This document shows, in pieces, positions 1-11,821 of a DNA stretch of 64,000 nucleotides (positions are counted from its first letter, which is position 1; every line of letters starts with the position of its first letter). The notes under the pieces were generated by a model, which saw nothing but the letters and a program-made list of their open reading frames with translations, had not been told where the DNA came from and made no database searches. The stretch is from Trogon surrucura (lineage: Eukaryota > Chordata > Aves > Trogoniformes > Trogonidae), in contig CM036617.1 in NCBI GenBank assembly GCA_020746105.1, positions 147,502,578 through 147,566,577 of the forward strand. The letters run 5' to 3'. A program made the translations under genes and the position numbers.

Positions 1-452
1 GTTTTCTGTTTGTTTTTTTGCACTCTGAAGATAGCAAGCAGAGGGTTGGATAAGTTTGGGTCACGCTTAAAAATGTAGGCCTGTTTGCTCTACTGCACCT
101 TCAAAATAAGGAGGTAAAGTACAGGCACCATTAATTCCACAAGAGTTCATTGCCTCTCGCATGTTTTCCAAAACCAACAAAAATAGTCTTGAACAGTTGT
201 AACATGGGTTATTCCGTGACTTTCACCTCTTCAGTTTTCTTCCTGAACTCTGGAGTTACTTTCCTAGAAGCATGCTTGCTGAGCTTCTTTTCTAATGTAT
301 ATTGTTGACTATACATTTTAAATTAAACTGTTATGTAAAGAATGTAACAAGCTTTTCCTTTGTACACAACTCAATTTTTGTGCTGAGTATTCTTCAAAAG
401 GATTTTATAAATAATACAGTAAGTTTAGAATCAGTCTTCTCTCCTCTTGTCA
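1..452 (-). other. GOLT1B: GOLT1B 3' UTR, partial
   Basis: AT-rich sequence downstream of the GOLT1B stop. No AATAAA is present on the minus strand in this stretch, so the cleavage site is expected beyond the left edge. Open frames here on the plus strand show no protein-like features. Confidence 0.6.
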
Positions 453-491
453 TTATACCATGTTGTTGCTTTCTCCAACTTTATCTACGAG
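453..491 (-). CDS. GOLT1B: GOLT1B coding exon 5 (terminal)
   Basis: Encodes residues 127-138 ([12 protein letters not shown]) and the TAA stop, after acceptor TTCTACAG. The small size (39 coding nt) explains why a simple ORF scan misses it. Confidence 0.93.
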   Translation of the reverse strand, partial: LVDKVGESNNMV

Positions 492-3400
492 CTGTAGAAA
501 AAGGAGACAAGAAGGTTTTAAGCTGCATGACATTTATGCACAGTGAAGTTACTCTGAAATATTATTTGCCACTTGCACAGTTAGTATGCAACTGAAAATG
601 CGAGTCAAATAGTACTCACCAAAGTCTCATGATTTAAGTTTGTGAAAATTAAAAAATCTTACATCGCAACCGTGTTTCTGCATGACATGTTTTTCTCATA
701 TAGACATTAACAGTGCAACATGAAGATGCAACAGAATGAAAAAAGGAAATAGAAGAATGCAGCACTGCTAGCTTAATGATTAAAACAAAACAATACAGTA
801 TCAGCCACACATGCATTAGTAGACCAAGTAAGATATTTCAACTGACCATTACTGTGGATTCTCTTCTGAGCCTACGTAGGCTTTGAATAAAACATTAACA
901 ATTATCTTTTGAAAATAAGATTTAACCCCATTATGATCAAATTAAATACGACTAAGTAAGATCAATTGACAAATTAAATATTCAATTGATCGTGAATTCT
1001 GAGCCAGAACTTGGCCTAACTGTAAGATCAGAACAGATGATCTTGAGCACTAATTTTTAAAAACCAGTCTGTACGCATCTAAGTTGTATCCCCTGCTAAT
1101 TTTTTTAGCAGTAGCTATTAAAACTGTTGCTTTTAAAACCAGGGTTAAAAATGCTTGTGTTAAAATACATACAGAAATTAGCACAGTAAAAGCAGTTGAC
1201 TGAAACACCCTAGATCACCATTGCTCTGGCACCTGTTAATTGTCTTCAAATCCCTGGCTATTTGTTTGAAAAATAATAGAAAACTGCATTTGAAAAAATA
1301 TGAGTCTGAACAAGACATAGTCTCATGCAGCAGACCTTAATAAATATATCCGATGAATGATTACGCATCATGAGACTTTCTGGGTTTGCCATACAAGCTG
1401 CAATTTAACACACAACTAAACTGCTTGCTTTTAAAGACCACTTTCTGTAAACATATCCAAGTACTACACAAAGAAGAACAGTGTCTTCCTCATCATGAAG
1501 CCAGGAGAAGAGGCTTCGAACAGTGGCCGAATCACAATCCAGGGCCCTTTCCACTTCACAACGTGTAACTGGAGGCGGCTTCCGCAAAGGTGTCCCTTTG
1601 CTCCTTTTATACCTAGGAGTCTCTCACTGGGAATGAAGGCGATCTCTATGGTGCAAGAACTATACAGGAACACACTCAAAGTCACTGCTCTAAAGTTAAA
1701 TTTGCTTTTTCTAACGCATTTCTGCCACTGCTGTAACAACAAAATAAAAAACAGTACAAGCTTCAAATTTTGCATGAAGTACCAAACACTTACCGAGCTT
1801 ATACCAGGTAAATTCAAGAGATATCCAAGAACTGGAACTCTTCTAATAAAGCCAACCACCACAGGAAAGAACCCTCTTTATGTAAAATAAGAAGATTGTA
1901 TTAAGATTATTATAATAAACTTATTGCCATAAAATGAAGAAACAGGAGCATTTTAAAAACCAAGGTTACATAAAACCTTGTAGCTTGTTAGCAGCACATT
2001 AATTTTACCAAACATATAAACACACATTTATCAGAGAAAGCAGAAAACCACCTTATTTTTAAATGGACTTAATTTTCTTCATGGCTGGCAACCCTCAGTC
2101 AACACTTCAAAAACCAACTAAGAGAGAATATCCAACTTAAGCAACAGAACTGATGCTCCCAACTGATTTCTCAAAATTACCATACATTTCTTCGGATAAC
2201 TTCTTTTTACATTATATGAAATATCCAATGTAAAACAACCAAAGTCAATTCTGAGTAATCCTCCCCCATATATGGGACTCTTTAACTAAAGAAAATGAAG
2301 CATGGCAGAGTAGTGTATTCACTTATTTCACAAAGTTACGTGAAGCTGGATATTTCAACCATGAGCCAGGGGATGTTGCCTAGCATAGCTTCTATGGTGC
2401 AGGCCTCGGCACTGCCCACTTCATCTCTGCATCAGGAAAATAAATTTTCTGCGGAGGTATCTCTGTTTGCAGTCAACTGCAGCAATTCAGCTAGCAGTGA
2501 AATTCTGAGTTACATCTCGTTGAGATATACATTCCCCTGTGCAGAGAAAGGATTATCCTGCAATGAGACCTCAGCCACAGTGAAACACTGAAGTTTCACA
2601 AGACATGATCCTGTTCACTACACTGCTAAGAACTATTTGCTGGGTAATATCGATACCAACAAACTTTTCCTGGAGATTTTCTATATTTTTTTAAGACCAG
2701 ATCATTTCAGTGGTCTGGTAAAGACAAGAAGAGGAAGACATTCTAGAGTTAAATGAGAGCAAAATAATAATTGTGTCTCACTTCAGTCAGGTGCATCTTA
2801 AAAAAAAAAAAAATCTTTGCAATTCTGTCATTTAAGTGTTCTTGGTCACCAGTATCTAACCATTGCTTTATGGACATCAGGGACTCTGCAATTGCTGTTA
2901 AAAAGCTCAGGAAAGGTGACTGTGTAAAGGTAATAAAGATACACAAGAAAATAACATACGGGTAAAAATTCTAGAGGGATGTGAATACCTAGTGGAACTG
3001 CTTCAGTGGTCTAAAAAAATCAAAAGGCCAAAAAAGTATAATACAGTAGTTTACATTTGCACTCTCTCAGTCTGAGTTGAAGTTACTAAAACCGCTAAAT
3101 TGCTCTTGATAAATATAGAGGTTTTCCACATAAAAGTCCTAGTAATCCACGACTAGGTCCATTAGGATACACAGAAATGCCCATTCTCACAACATACCGC
3201 CCTAACAAATCCAAAGGCGCATAAATTGATCTGGTATTCTTGGGCTTAAGAAAATTACACATTTCAGAGACCATTGACAACCAGGGAAGTTTTCTGTTAT
3301 GCAAACAGAGGGATCATGACGAATTGTATAATATGATGCTAGAGGAAAGGCTCTATTTTTAACTTGTTCAGAAAGGAATCACCTATCTCTTGTTGCTACT

Positions 3401-6400
3401 CTTCTAGCAAGGAATAGTTCTAATGACCCGAGGATAATTACCAACCTATAATCACTTCAGCGCTATTTTACCCTGCTAACCCCTGGCCAGCACCAACAGG
3501 TAATCCTTAACTATCCTTGCTTAGAAATAATAATTTATAATTTGTTCAAGAACTTTTAAAAGGAAGCATGTCTGGTTGGAAACACACTCTACTTCCTTTG
3601 TACGGGCTGATTAAACCCAAGTGCTTCATGCAAGAAGTGACGATGTATTCAGTGAAATACCATGATTTCCCAAACACTTGCAGTGATAAGAGTTCAGAGT
3701 AACATTGTAGAACAATAAGAAGCCTATATTTAAAGGGTAAAATTAATTTTTAGAAATCTTACTGTCTTCAGCAGGACCCAAGTGAAGATTTTTTCAAAAA
3801 AAACTTAAACATTTTATCTAAATTAATTACAAGATTAACATATAATTTTCCTAAGCAGAAAGAAAAAGAGCACCATGAGAATAGTGGTTTGATTTTGATT
3901 AGCAGGACCAGCATTATTTAGCCAGTAGTTGAAGATTTCAAAAATACTTTATGGGTCTGTTATTAGATTAATAAGTACTAATGAAACAATCTAAACTGAA
4001 GTCCAAGAACAACTAAAAACCCCCCTTCTTACCTATTAGTATGTTTTGTATTAGCATGTTTTGTATTTTGTTCTATAGTTAAGTATGGAACTTCAGCATG
4101 GGAAATAAGAGACAAAATACAGATATATGCAGGTTGTAACAAGCCAATTCCTTTCACAACTACATTCATGAAGAAGTTAAATGACATATTGTGAAAGTTA
4201 TAACACATATCAAGATTGCTGTGAAAAAACAAAACAAGACAAATGTTCATCTTTCCTTAACTCACTTGAGATAAAAGCTAACCACAATCAGCAGTTCTGA
4301 CTATACTAGGGCAGAGGGTAACGGAACATGACAGAAAACATCTTTTCACTGCGCTACCATAGTAACCAAATGGTAAGGTTACAAGTGTAGGATGTCTGAA
4401 ATGAAGTATTTTGCCCCATCTATTAAAGAAAAGAACAAACTCCCCACCAAAAAACCACGAGTTACCTAAGTTGACTTTTTTAATGAGGAAATTTTTAAAA
4501 ATTTTGCACCACTAACAAATTGGGCTCCCAGATATTTTGAAGCTTTACAATTCTTTGGTTAGACATAAATGACACTAAAAAAAGTCATATGCAAACAGTA
4601 GTGAATTTGAGTCTTGAAAAAATACCACCTTTCCACCTCTTGCAAATGTAAATCAACAACTTTATATAAAATCTATCACTAGCAAACATTTAAATGATGC
4701 CACTTTGTCAGCTGTAATGCAGCAAAACTAAATGAATGCATTTACTCCGAGATATGTCAATAGAGAAAGGTATTTTAAAACAAGTCTTACCTGAATAATA
4801 GGAAGAACCCATAAATTTCAAGGATCATTCCTATTAAAGGCCAACCAATGAGAACTATGAGCACGCCACCCAGGAAAAAGCCCGTTGCTTTCATTTTGTG
4901 TTTTTGAAAGAAGAATCTAAATGTTCTTTCTAAACCGATAACAAAAGACAAGCCAGCCACAAATAAAACCTAGAAAAGACAAAAATCAACCAAAAAACAA
5001 AAGTTAATTATATTCCCAAGTTTAGGACGTAAACATATAAACCTTACAAAATTAGATTGCATTTCTTGCATAGATTTAATACCAGAAGATAGGTGGTGAG
5101 AAGGAATTTACTAGTGATTTTCTTTCCTAAAGTCCACCTTAAAGCATTTGTAACTAGCATTCAAAATTCTTCTCCCAGCTGCTTAAAAACTAGAGTCTAC
5201 CTTTGTGGTATCTGACAAATACAATCATGCCAAAAGACCTGGTGACAACTGTAACATCTATCCTGTAATGTAAGTACAACCATTACCCACAAGCAGTGCT
5301 GCATCTTGGTACCACTGACACCAAAGGTTCCTAAAAACTGACAACAGCCATGTTAAAAAAAGCACCTCTGTTCTGTACCATGGACGTCTTTAATGGCTTG
5401 TACTGATCTACTGAAAAGTGTAAAGTCAAAAAAGGAAAGCAGTCAAAGAGCATCCTTTTTTTTTTTTAAACTGCGTATAGCCTTTCTACTGCTTACTAGA
5501 TCCAGTATAGACTAAACACCATCACACTAGTCCTGACTACTTAAGAACTACTTTTGGTGTCCTTTAGCAACAGGACTTTTAATTATTTCAGCTTGTGAGC
5601 ATACATCTGGGCAACATTTTTGCTGAGAAGGGGACAGTATCTCAAACTTCATTTATAATCTTGAGTGAAATCTAAGGTTTGTATGTTATTTAATAATCCA
5701 CTTACCACCTTTTCCCCTTTCTGATATAACTTTTTTTTTAAAAAAAAAAAAAACAACAAAACTTCCTGTAGCACAGTACCTTTCTCTTACACTATCTTTG
5801 GTTACCACATAGCCTGTTACTGTCTCTTCCTACCTATATTTTCACCATTTTCCCTAAAGATTATCTCTTATTTCCATCTTACATGAGGAAAAGAAAACAT
5901 AAGCATTATTTTTTACTCTTCCACTACATACTTTATAAATGATTCAGAACAACGCTTCAGCTAATGTACCCAAATAGAAATAAATGTTTTCATATTATCA
6001 TTTAGTGAATCTCAGTATTTGACTCTGCTGCCACAGAATTAAACTGATCAGTTCTGACCACAGATTTTCAGGCATCAGCAAAAGAGGATGCGAGTCTCTA
6101 CCAGGCTGTGCTCTTGGCTGGCTGGCAAATCTGAGAACAGCAGAGGCACAGAGATAATCACATTCAGAAAACACCCCATCATTTTATATTTGCTCTGGAG
6201 TGGGACTTTTGTGTACCAGAATTAGGATTTATTTTCTATGCTGCTTTAATTAAACACTTTGATTTCATAAAAAATTAAGATATTCAAACTCTTTACTATG
6301 AAGGGCGACTGGCTCTTCTAAACCCAGATTATCACCAATTAATACGTCTGTCCTCAAAGCACAACAAAGCTACATTTGCTAGCATGTACAGAACGTGCCA

Positions 6401-9400
6401 CTATTCTTATCCAAATGTACTTAAATTTGATGGTTATCTTACAAGATCACAAAAAAAAAGTGTTATTAATTACAGCCAATCTAAAAATTGTATTTACAGC
6501 AGCCTAATAGCAGCCTAACAAGCTGCTTCTTGTCTGACCAACATACCATAGGCCTGACCTGGAGGTACGATACTTAGAGTCATGTGAGTTGTTCTAACTT
6601 TAATCAGAAAAAATATTCACTCATATCACTAAGCATAACTCTTTATTCCAAATTGCCACAGTATTTTTTGTGACGCAGTTTCAAAATAATAACACGTTGT
6701 TCTATTTTTAGCTTATTTTTAATACACACTTAATTCTAAGCAGTGCAGAATGTAAGACTAAACAGGAGACACTTACATTTCCAATAGCCAAAAGAGCTTT
6801 GTCAAAGAAGAGTATCATTCCAAAGAAAAGGAAAAACACTCCAAAGCCCGTTAGTCCCATTCCAATCTCTGTAAAGAAACAAATTTAGGCATGTAACAAA
6901 ACATGGTATCAGGAAAAACTCAGGCATAAAAGTGGTGAAAAACATAGAATGTCCAATCTACAGATGTCTTAAACTTACAGAAAAACTCAGCCTATTTTAT
7001 GATCACCAAAAAACCTTCCTGAGTGAACAAACATACTAAGTCTTGTAGACTCCAATTACTTCAATAACAGCTGCTTATCAAAGAAGTACATATTTGGAAC
7101 TATATACTGACATTGAATGCAACAAAAAAGCACATATGCAGATACATGTATAGCAAAGACATTCCTTTTGTTTTACTGCTAGCAGGGAGAAAAGGATTGT
7201 TTTGTGAGCAGATAGAGAAACTTAGTTTTCCATTTGCAACTCTTATCTTGTTACGTTTACTGCAGTCACTTAAGTAGCCTGGTCCATTCTATCCTCCTGA
7301 GGCTTCACGTTCCGGCTCCCGTAACCTTGCAGAGCAGTCTCACTTGCCCAACTTCCGGACTGAACGCAATTCAGATTCATGCTGTATGATCCTTTTAAGT
7401 CACACAGGCACTGGTAACTACTAAGTACTAGCTTGGGTCTCCAGCCAGTGGCCAGTTTTCACAAAACTAGCAGGTACTGAACACCTCTGAATTCTACCTG
7501 TCTGTAAAGGTTGCTCAAGAAATGCTGGGAAGGCAAGAGTAAGACAGAAGGTTTGTCTGAGACACTGGGCTAGAAATATCAAGCTATGATTAAAGGTACC
7601 ATAGGACAACAGCCTTTAAGGTATCTTGAAAACCATACTTAGAAATACCACCCACTGTTAAAATTAAGCCTCTAAGGCCTTCCTTTGACTCTCACACAGA
7701 CCAAATGGGAGAGAAATAACAGGAACTGCAGCAACATGGCGGCAAAAATCTTTGCCTTCATCTGTGTACTCACTCTTATATTATTTCTATCCCTGTCACC
7801 AGTGAACTGAAGAAACCTAGAGGATACATAAAAACAGCTAGCAAAACCAGCTGCAATATTATAGACAGGCTGGCAGCCCAGGCTGAGCATTTTTTTTTCC
7901 CAAGGTCCCAGTAATTTGATACAGTCCAGCATGAAACAAACAAAACCACCACCCACACGATCACAGTTTTCACTGCTACTGTTAGTCAGTAGAAAGTTCA
8001 CTTTCTACTGACTATTCTGCCTATTTCAGAATTTCCACTTAGTTATTGAAAAAAAAAAAAGTTAAAAACAGTTTAGTGCAAAGATCTGTTAGAGCAACAT
8101 TCAACTTCCCTAACTTCTGTAAGGGCTCATCTTTCAGCAAGGTTGCAGACCACATGGTGTTAAACCTGTAGTTCAGCAGTATCTCCTGCCACCTCAAACT
8201 TGTGCAATTAGCATTGCAACCACGGAGGACTAAAACTAAGTAACCTGCTACAACTGATTTACTGCAGACATTCTGAATACCTTTTTACAATGAAAAATGG
8301 AATTGCAAACCACTTTTTTCAATGAATCTGCTGACTAAAGGCAATGCAACAATTGCATCTGCCCTTTTCTCTAGTACTCTTTACTTTAGAAGAGCAGAAA
8401 CAATCTGTATTCTGTAAGGAAAACACTTGGAGGCAGGACTCCAAAGGAACTACCAGCTGCCAACAAGTTAAATATGCAGTCACGGACAGCAAGTATTTGC
8501 TCCTCCAGCAGACACAAAGTATGGATCTAGCAAGAAGGCAGAGGCCAACTCCCAACAGCTGCTGCAACTACTTGCCTGACACTTCTCCCATATTCACTTG
8601 AAACATTTTTGTAATCACTCCTACAACAGATTCAGAGTCACTTCAGAAGGCTGACAGATTTTTTGGTTAGTGGAGGGGAAAAGCAATAAAAAAAAACCCC
8701 AACCCAATAAAGGTGCAGTATCCTCAGCATTCCAAAACTACTGCTGAAAAAAAAAAAAAAAAGATGAGTAAGAGAGGACTGTTACTCTCTGTTGCAAGTA
8801 TCTCAGTAGAAGATATTACTGACTTCAGTCACGTGAGAATTTGGAAATATGTTTGACTAGCATTCTTCAGAAAATAAAACAAACAAAAAACCAAAAACCA
8901 CACTGACATTTTGTACGTAATCTTTGCAACAATGAACTAGGAACTTTTACAGATGGTGTGAACTATTTTAAAATGCTTTCTCCTGCAGCAGAAGAGCCTT
9001 CCCACATTACTCAGATACGTTTCAATACCTAGAAATGCAGAAACACACACTAACCATGTGGCATTCACTCTGTGGGGTTTTTTTAAAGTTAAGATTTATT
9101 GTGAGGAGGGAGCAATGCTTTTTCAATGTTTCTGCAAAAATCCCACAAGCTGTGCAAGAGTATCAAAACAGCACTGTACCAAAACAGCTTAGTAAATATT
9201 AAGACTTAAAATTAAGATGCACTGCTTGTGAAAATTCAGGGAAGACAATGCACATCCTCTATCTTTTGTGTTCAAAACAACATGGGAATTGTGCATTATA
9301 GGCTCTCAGAACACAAAAATTAATTCAGTTTATAGGTTATGAAAAGTTTCAAGTTATAATAATTGTTATTATTTTGCTAGTAGTAGTTTTTAGTATTGAT

Positions 9401-11316
9401 AATTTGTCTAGGAAAAAATAAGTGCATTGTTTTGCAATTATTGGTGATTTATAACTTCACTAAATGAACCATTTAAAGAAATGTTCTAGACTACAGTTAC
9501 AAATTTAACTTTACAAATATCAACTAATGCAGTGGTCCTCTCCAGGTACTTATCATGCTACTTCACCAGTGACTCTATGGCAAATTGCATATTTTCCAAG
9601 ACAGCAGTAAGTTTAAAAAAAAAAAATCTCATGAAATATCTCCAGAATTTCAGAAAATCTGTGGGAAAAAAACCCCCTGAACTTCACTGTATTTTTCTTA
9701 TTACACTTGGCTCTGAAAGTTAAAACCAACAGAGTCTCCACTGGAGTTAGCTGAAGGTATCAAATAAGTAACTAAGAAAAGAAAAAACAATGAAGAGTTC
9801 TCCTTGTTTTGAAGAGATTTTTCTTTTTTTTTTTTTTCCCCAATGAATGCTCTGAATAGGAAAATAGGGGAACATAGGGTCAATGCAAAACCCACAAGGA
9901 TTTAAATAATCAGAAATCCAAAAATTACCCCGAGTTAGTACCCAGCCTGGTAACAGAGCACAGGCACCTGAATTTAGCAAGAAAACATTGACCTCAAATG
10001 TTGCTATGCTGCTGCCTGTCTTCATCCTTGGCCTTGACCAGCTCTCCACCACTTCTGTTTCCAGCATCCACTAAAAAGTTAAATTTAGGTTTTTAAACTT
10101 TTTTTCCTACATCTTTGACACCTACCCTCCTTCATAACTGAGACTGCGATGCTTATCAAGCAAACCCATTGCCTTTCACGGCAACCACACTATAAATGCC
10201 TTAAATGCAAAAGGTTAATTTAAATCAAAGACCTCATATTTTCCTTCATCTTGCAGTTAAAACTCTTATGAATCCCTTTCATTTGATCTCTTTATATTTC
10301 CTTTTCAGCACCTTCATTTCAAAATATTTCTGTTCAGTGAAAACAAGTTTATAGTCACAAGCAAGTAGTTCCTTTTTCATTTCTGACTGAATGCCTGGTC
10401 TTCATTTTAAAACCCCCTCAGCGTCAACTGCAACCAGTCAGCGTAATAACAGCAAGTTAAGAGAAACACAGTAAAGCCACTAACATATATTTAAGTGATT
10501 CCAAACCACTCCCGGTCGCACAGAAGCATGCTAGAAGGCTTTAGCTAATTGTTACTTCTACTTATTGTTGAGCTTTCATTCATTCCCGCCATTGTCACAC
10601 CACAGCACGCCTGCCAACACGAAAGGGCTCACAGTCACCGACGAACGCGAGCAGCGGCGGGGCTGGTGACAGAGCCCTCCGAAGAGAGGGTCCTGAGAGA
10701 ATCAGCCCTGCCGAGCGCTCCTCTGCCCCCCCGCAGCATCCCACCTCCCTTTCCCTTTCTTGCAGGGAGCTCCCGGCACCGCCGCTGGACCCGAGGTCCG
10801 TGGCCACCGCGGTTCATACTGGCGGTGCCGGCAGGCGCGCCCAGGTGAGCTCCGCCGGCCCCCCCTTCCTTCCCACCCCGCGGCCGGTTTCCAGCCGGTG
10901 CTCGCCGGGAACCGCCGCGGGGCGGCAACACAGGCGCGCCCACCGCCCGCCCCTGCCTGCGCTAAGCCGGACATCTCCTCGGCGACTCCCGCCCTCTCCG
11001 CGCCGAGCTCGGGCGGGGGCCGGGGAAGGAGCCGAGCTCTCCGCAAGGGCCCTCCGCCACAGCGGCTCGGGCCGGGGCCTGGACCCCCGATGCCCTGCAC
11101 GGCCGAAACCGAGGCGCCGCAGGACTGCGAACAAAGGGCGAGAGCCCGCGACCGGCGGCCTGGACCAAGCCCGCCCCGCGCCGTTCCGCCGCCACCGGGG
11201 ACCCCTCCCCAGTTCCTGCTATCCCGCTCCGAGCTCGACCCGGTCCCCCCTTCCCGGGGCGGGCTACCGGCGGCGAGGGGTCGGCGCTTACTCTGAGTGT
11301 CCGAGAGGGAAATCAT
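453..11316 (-). CDS. GOLT1B: GOLT1B, vesicle transport protein GOT1B (five coding exons)
   Basis: Spliced CDS on the minus strand: 11316-11292, 6868-6777, 4969-4791, 1875-1794, 491-453. This is 417 nt, giving 138 aa plus TAA, the same length as the human protein as I know it. The joined protein is a very hydrophobic four-span membrane protein: TM1 about 11-30, TM2 about 34-52, TM3 about 68-89, TM4 about 91-110. A basic loop ([10 protein letters not shown], 57-66) separates TM2 and TM3, and the tail ends ESNNMV. The GOT1 family works in ER-to-Golgi transport and Golgi membrane fusion. The start (MISLSDTQ) is the first ATG in the CpG island and fits the family N terminus. All introns are GT-AG with matching phases. 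The exon 4 acceptor has a weak pyrimidine tract. I saw no other gene in the introns. The 3' UTR (1-452) has no AATAAA on the minus strand, so it probably continues past the left edge. Confidence 0.96.
1794..1875 (-). CDS. GOLT1B: GOLT1B coding exon 4
   Basis: Encodes residues 99-126 ([19 protein letters not shown] ...). The acceptor ACATAAAG is pyrimidine-poor in its last bases, but it is the only one that keeps the frame. The donor is GTAAGT. Confidence 0.94.
4791..4969 (-). CDS. GOLT1B: GOLT1B coding exon 3
   Basis: Encodes residues 40-98 plus two bases of R99: the rest of TM2, the basic loop and TM3 to TM4 ([12 protein letters not shown] ... YGFFLLF). The acceptor is TTTTCTAG and the donor GTAAGA. 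Confidence 0.96.
6777..6868 (-). CDS. GOLT1B: GOLT1B coding exon 2
   Basis: Encodes residues 9-39, including TM1 and the start of TM2 ([10 protein letters not shown]...LLAIGN). The acceptor is TTTACAG and the donor GTAAGT. It ends on a codon boundary. Confidence 0.95.
7983..8014. repeat. Perfect 15-bp inverted repeat with 2-bp loop
   Basis: The left arm 7983-7997 and right arm 8000-8014 are exact reverse complements, separated only by TC at 7998-7999. It lies in GOLT1B intron 1. No known element boundary is visible. It could form a cruciform or an RNA hairpin. Confidence 0.85.
11292..11316 (-). CDS. GOLT1B: GOLT1B coding exon 1
   Basis: Encodes residues 1-8 (MISLSDTQ) plus the first base of K9. 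The donor is GTAAGC. It lies inside the CpG island, which fits a first coding exon next to the promoter. Confidence 0.93.
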
Positions 11317-11780
11317 GGTGGCGGCGACGGCGGGGCCGGGAGGTGGGTAGAGAAGGCGGCGGCAGCGACTGCCACGGCCACGTCTTCCGGAAACACGCAG
11401 CCCCCTCCGCCTCGCCGCCGGGTGGAAGGGGGCCGTCGATTGGAAGGGCCGGCGCCAATCAGCAAGCGCGTTGTTCGCGCGGCTTTGCGCGCCCCCTCCC
11501 GTGTGCCGGCACCCCTCCTCTCTGCTCTGCGTGCAGTGGGCGGGGACTCGGGCGGAGCCGCTGCTGATTGGGGGAGAGGGGATGCGCGTGGCCACGCTCG
11601 CGCTCGCCCTCCCCTCGGCGATTAGCTTGAGGGAAGCCGGCAGCGGAAGAGGCGGGAGCTGGGAGGAGGGCCGGCCGGCTGGGAGGCCGGAGAGACAGAC
11701 ACGCATAGGGCAGGTGGGAGCGCGTGCCCGGCACTTAACCGTCGGAGCGGGAGCGCGCGCCGGAGCTGTAACCGCCGCCC

Positions 11781-11821
11781 GGGAGGGGGCGGGAGGTAAC
11801 CGGGGGTAACGAGGGGGGGGG
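11781..11821 (+). other. G-tract cluster (possible G-quadruplex) on the RECQL side of the promoter
   Basis: G runs of 3, 5, 3, 5 and 9 bases separated by 1-8 nt occur on the plus strand, with two GGTAAC words between the runs. This meets the usual pattern for an intramolecular G-quadruplex. Whether it is transcribed as RECQL 5' UTR is unknown. Confidence 0.5.
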
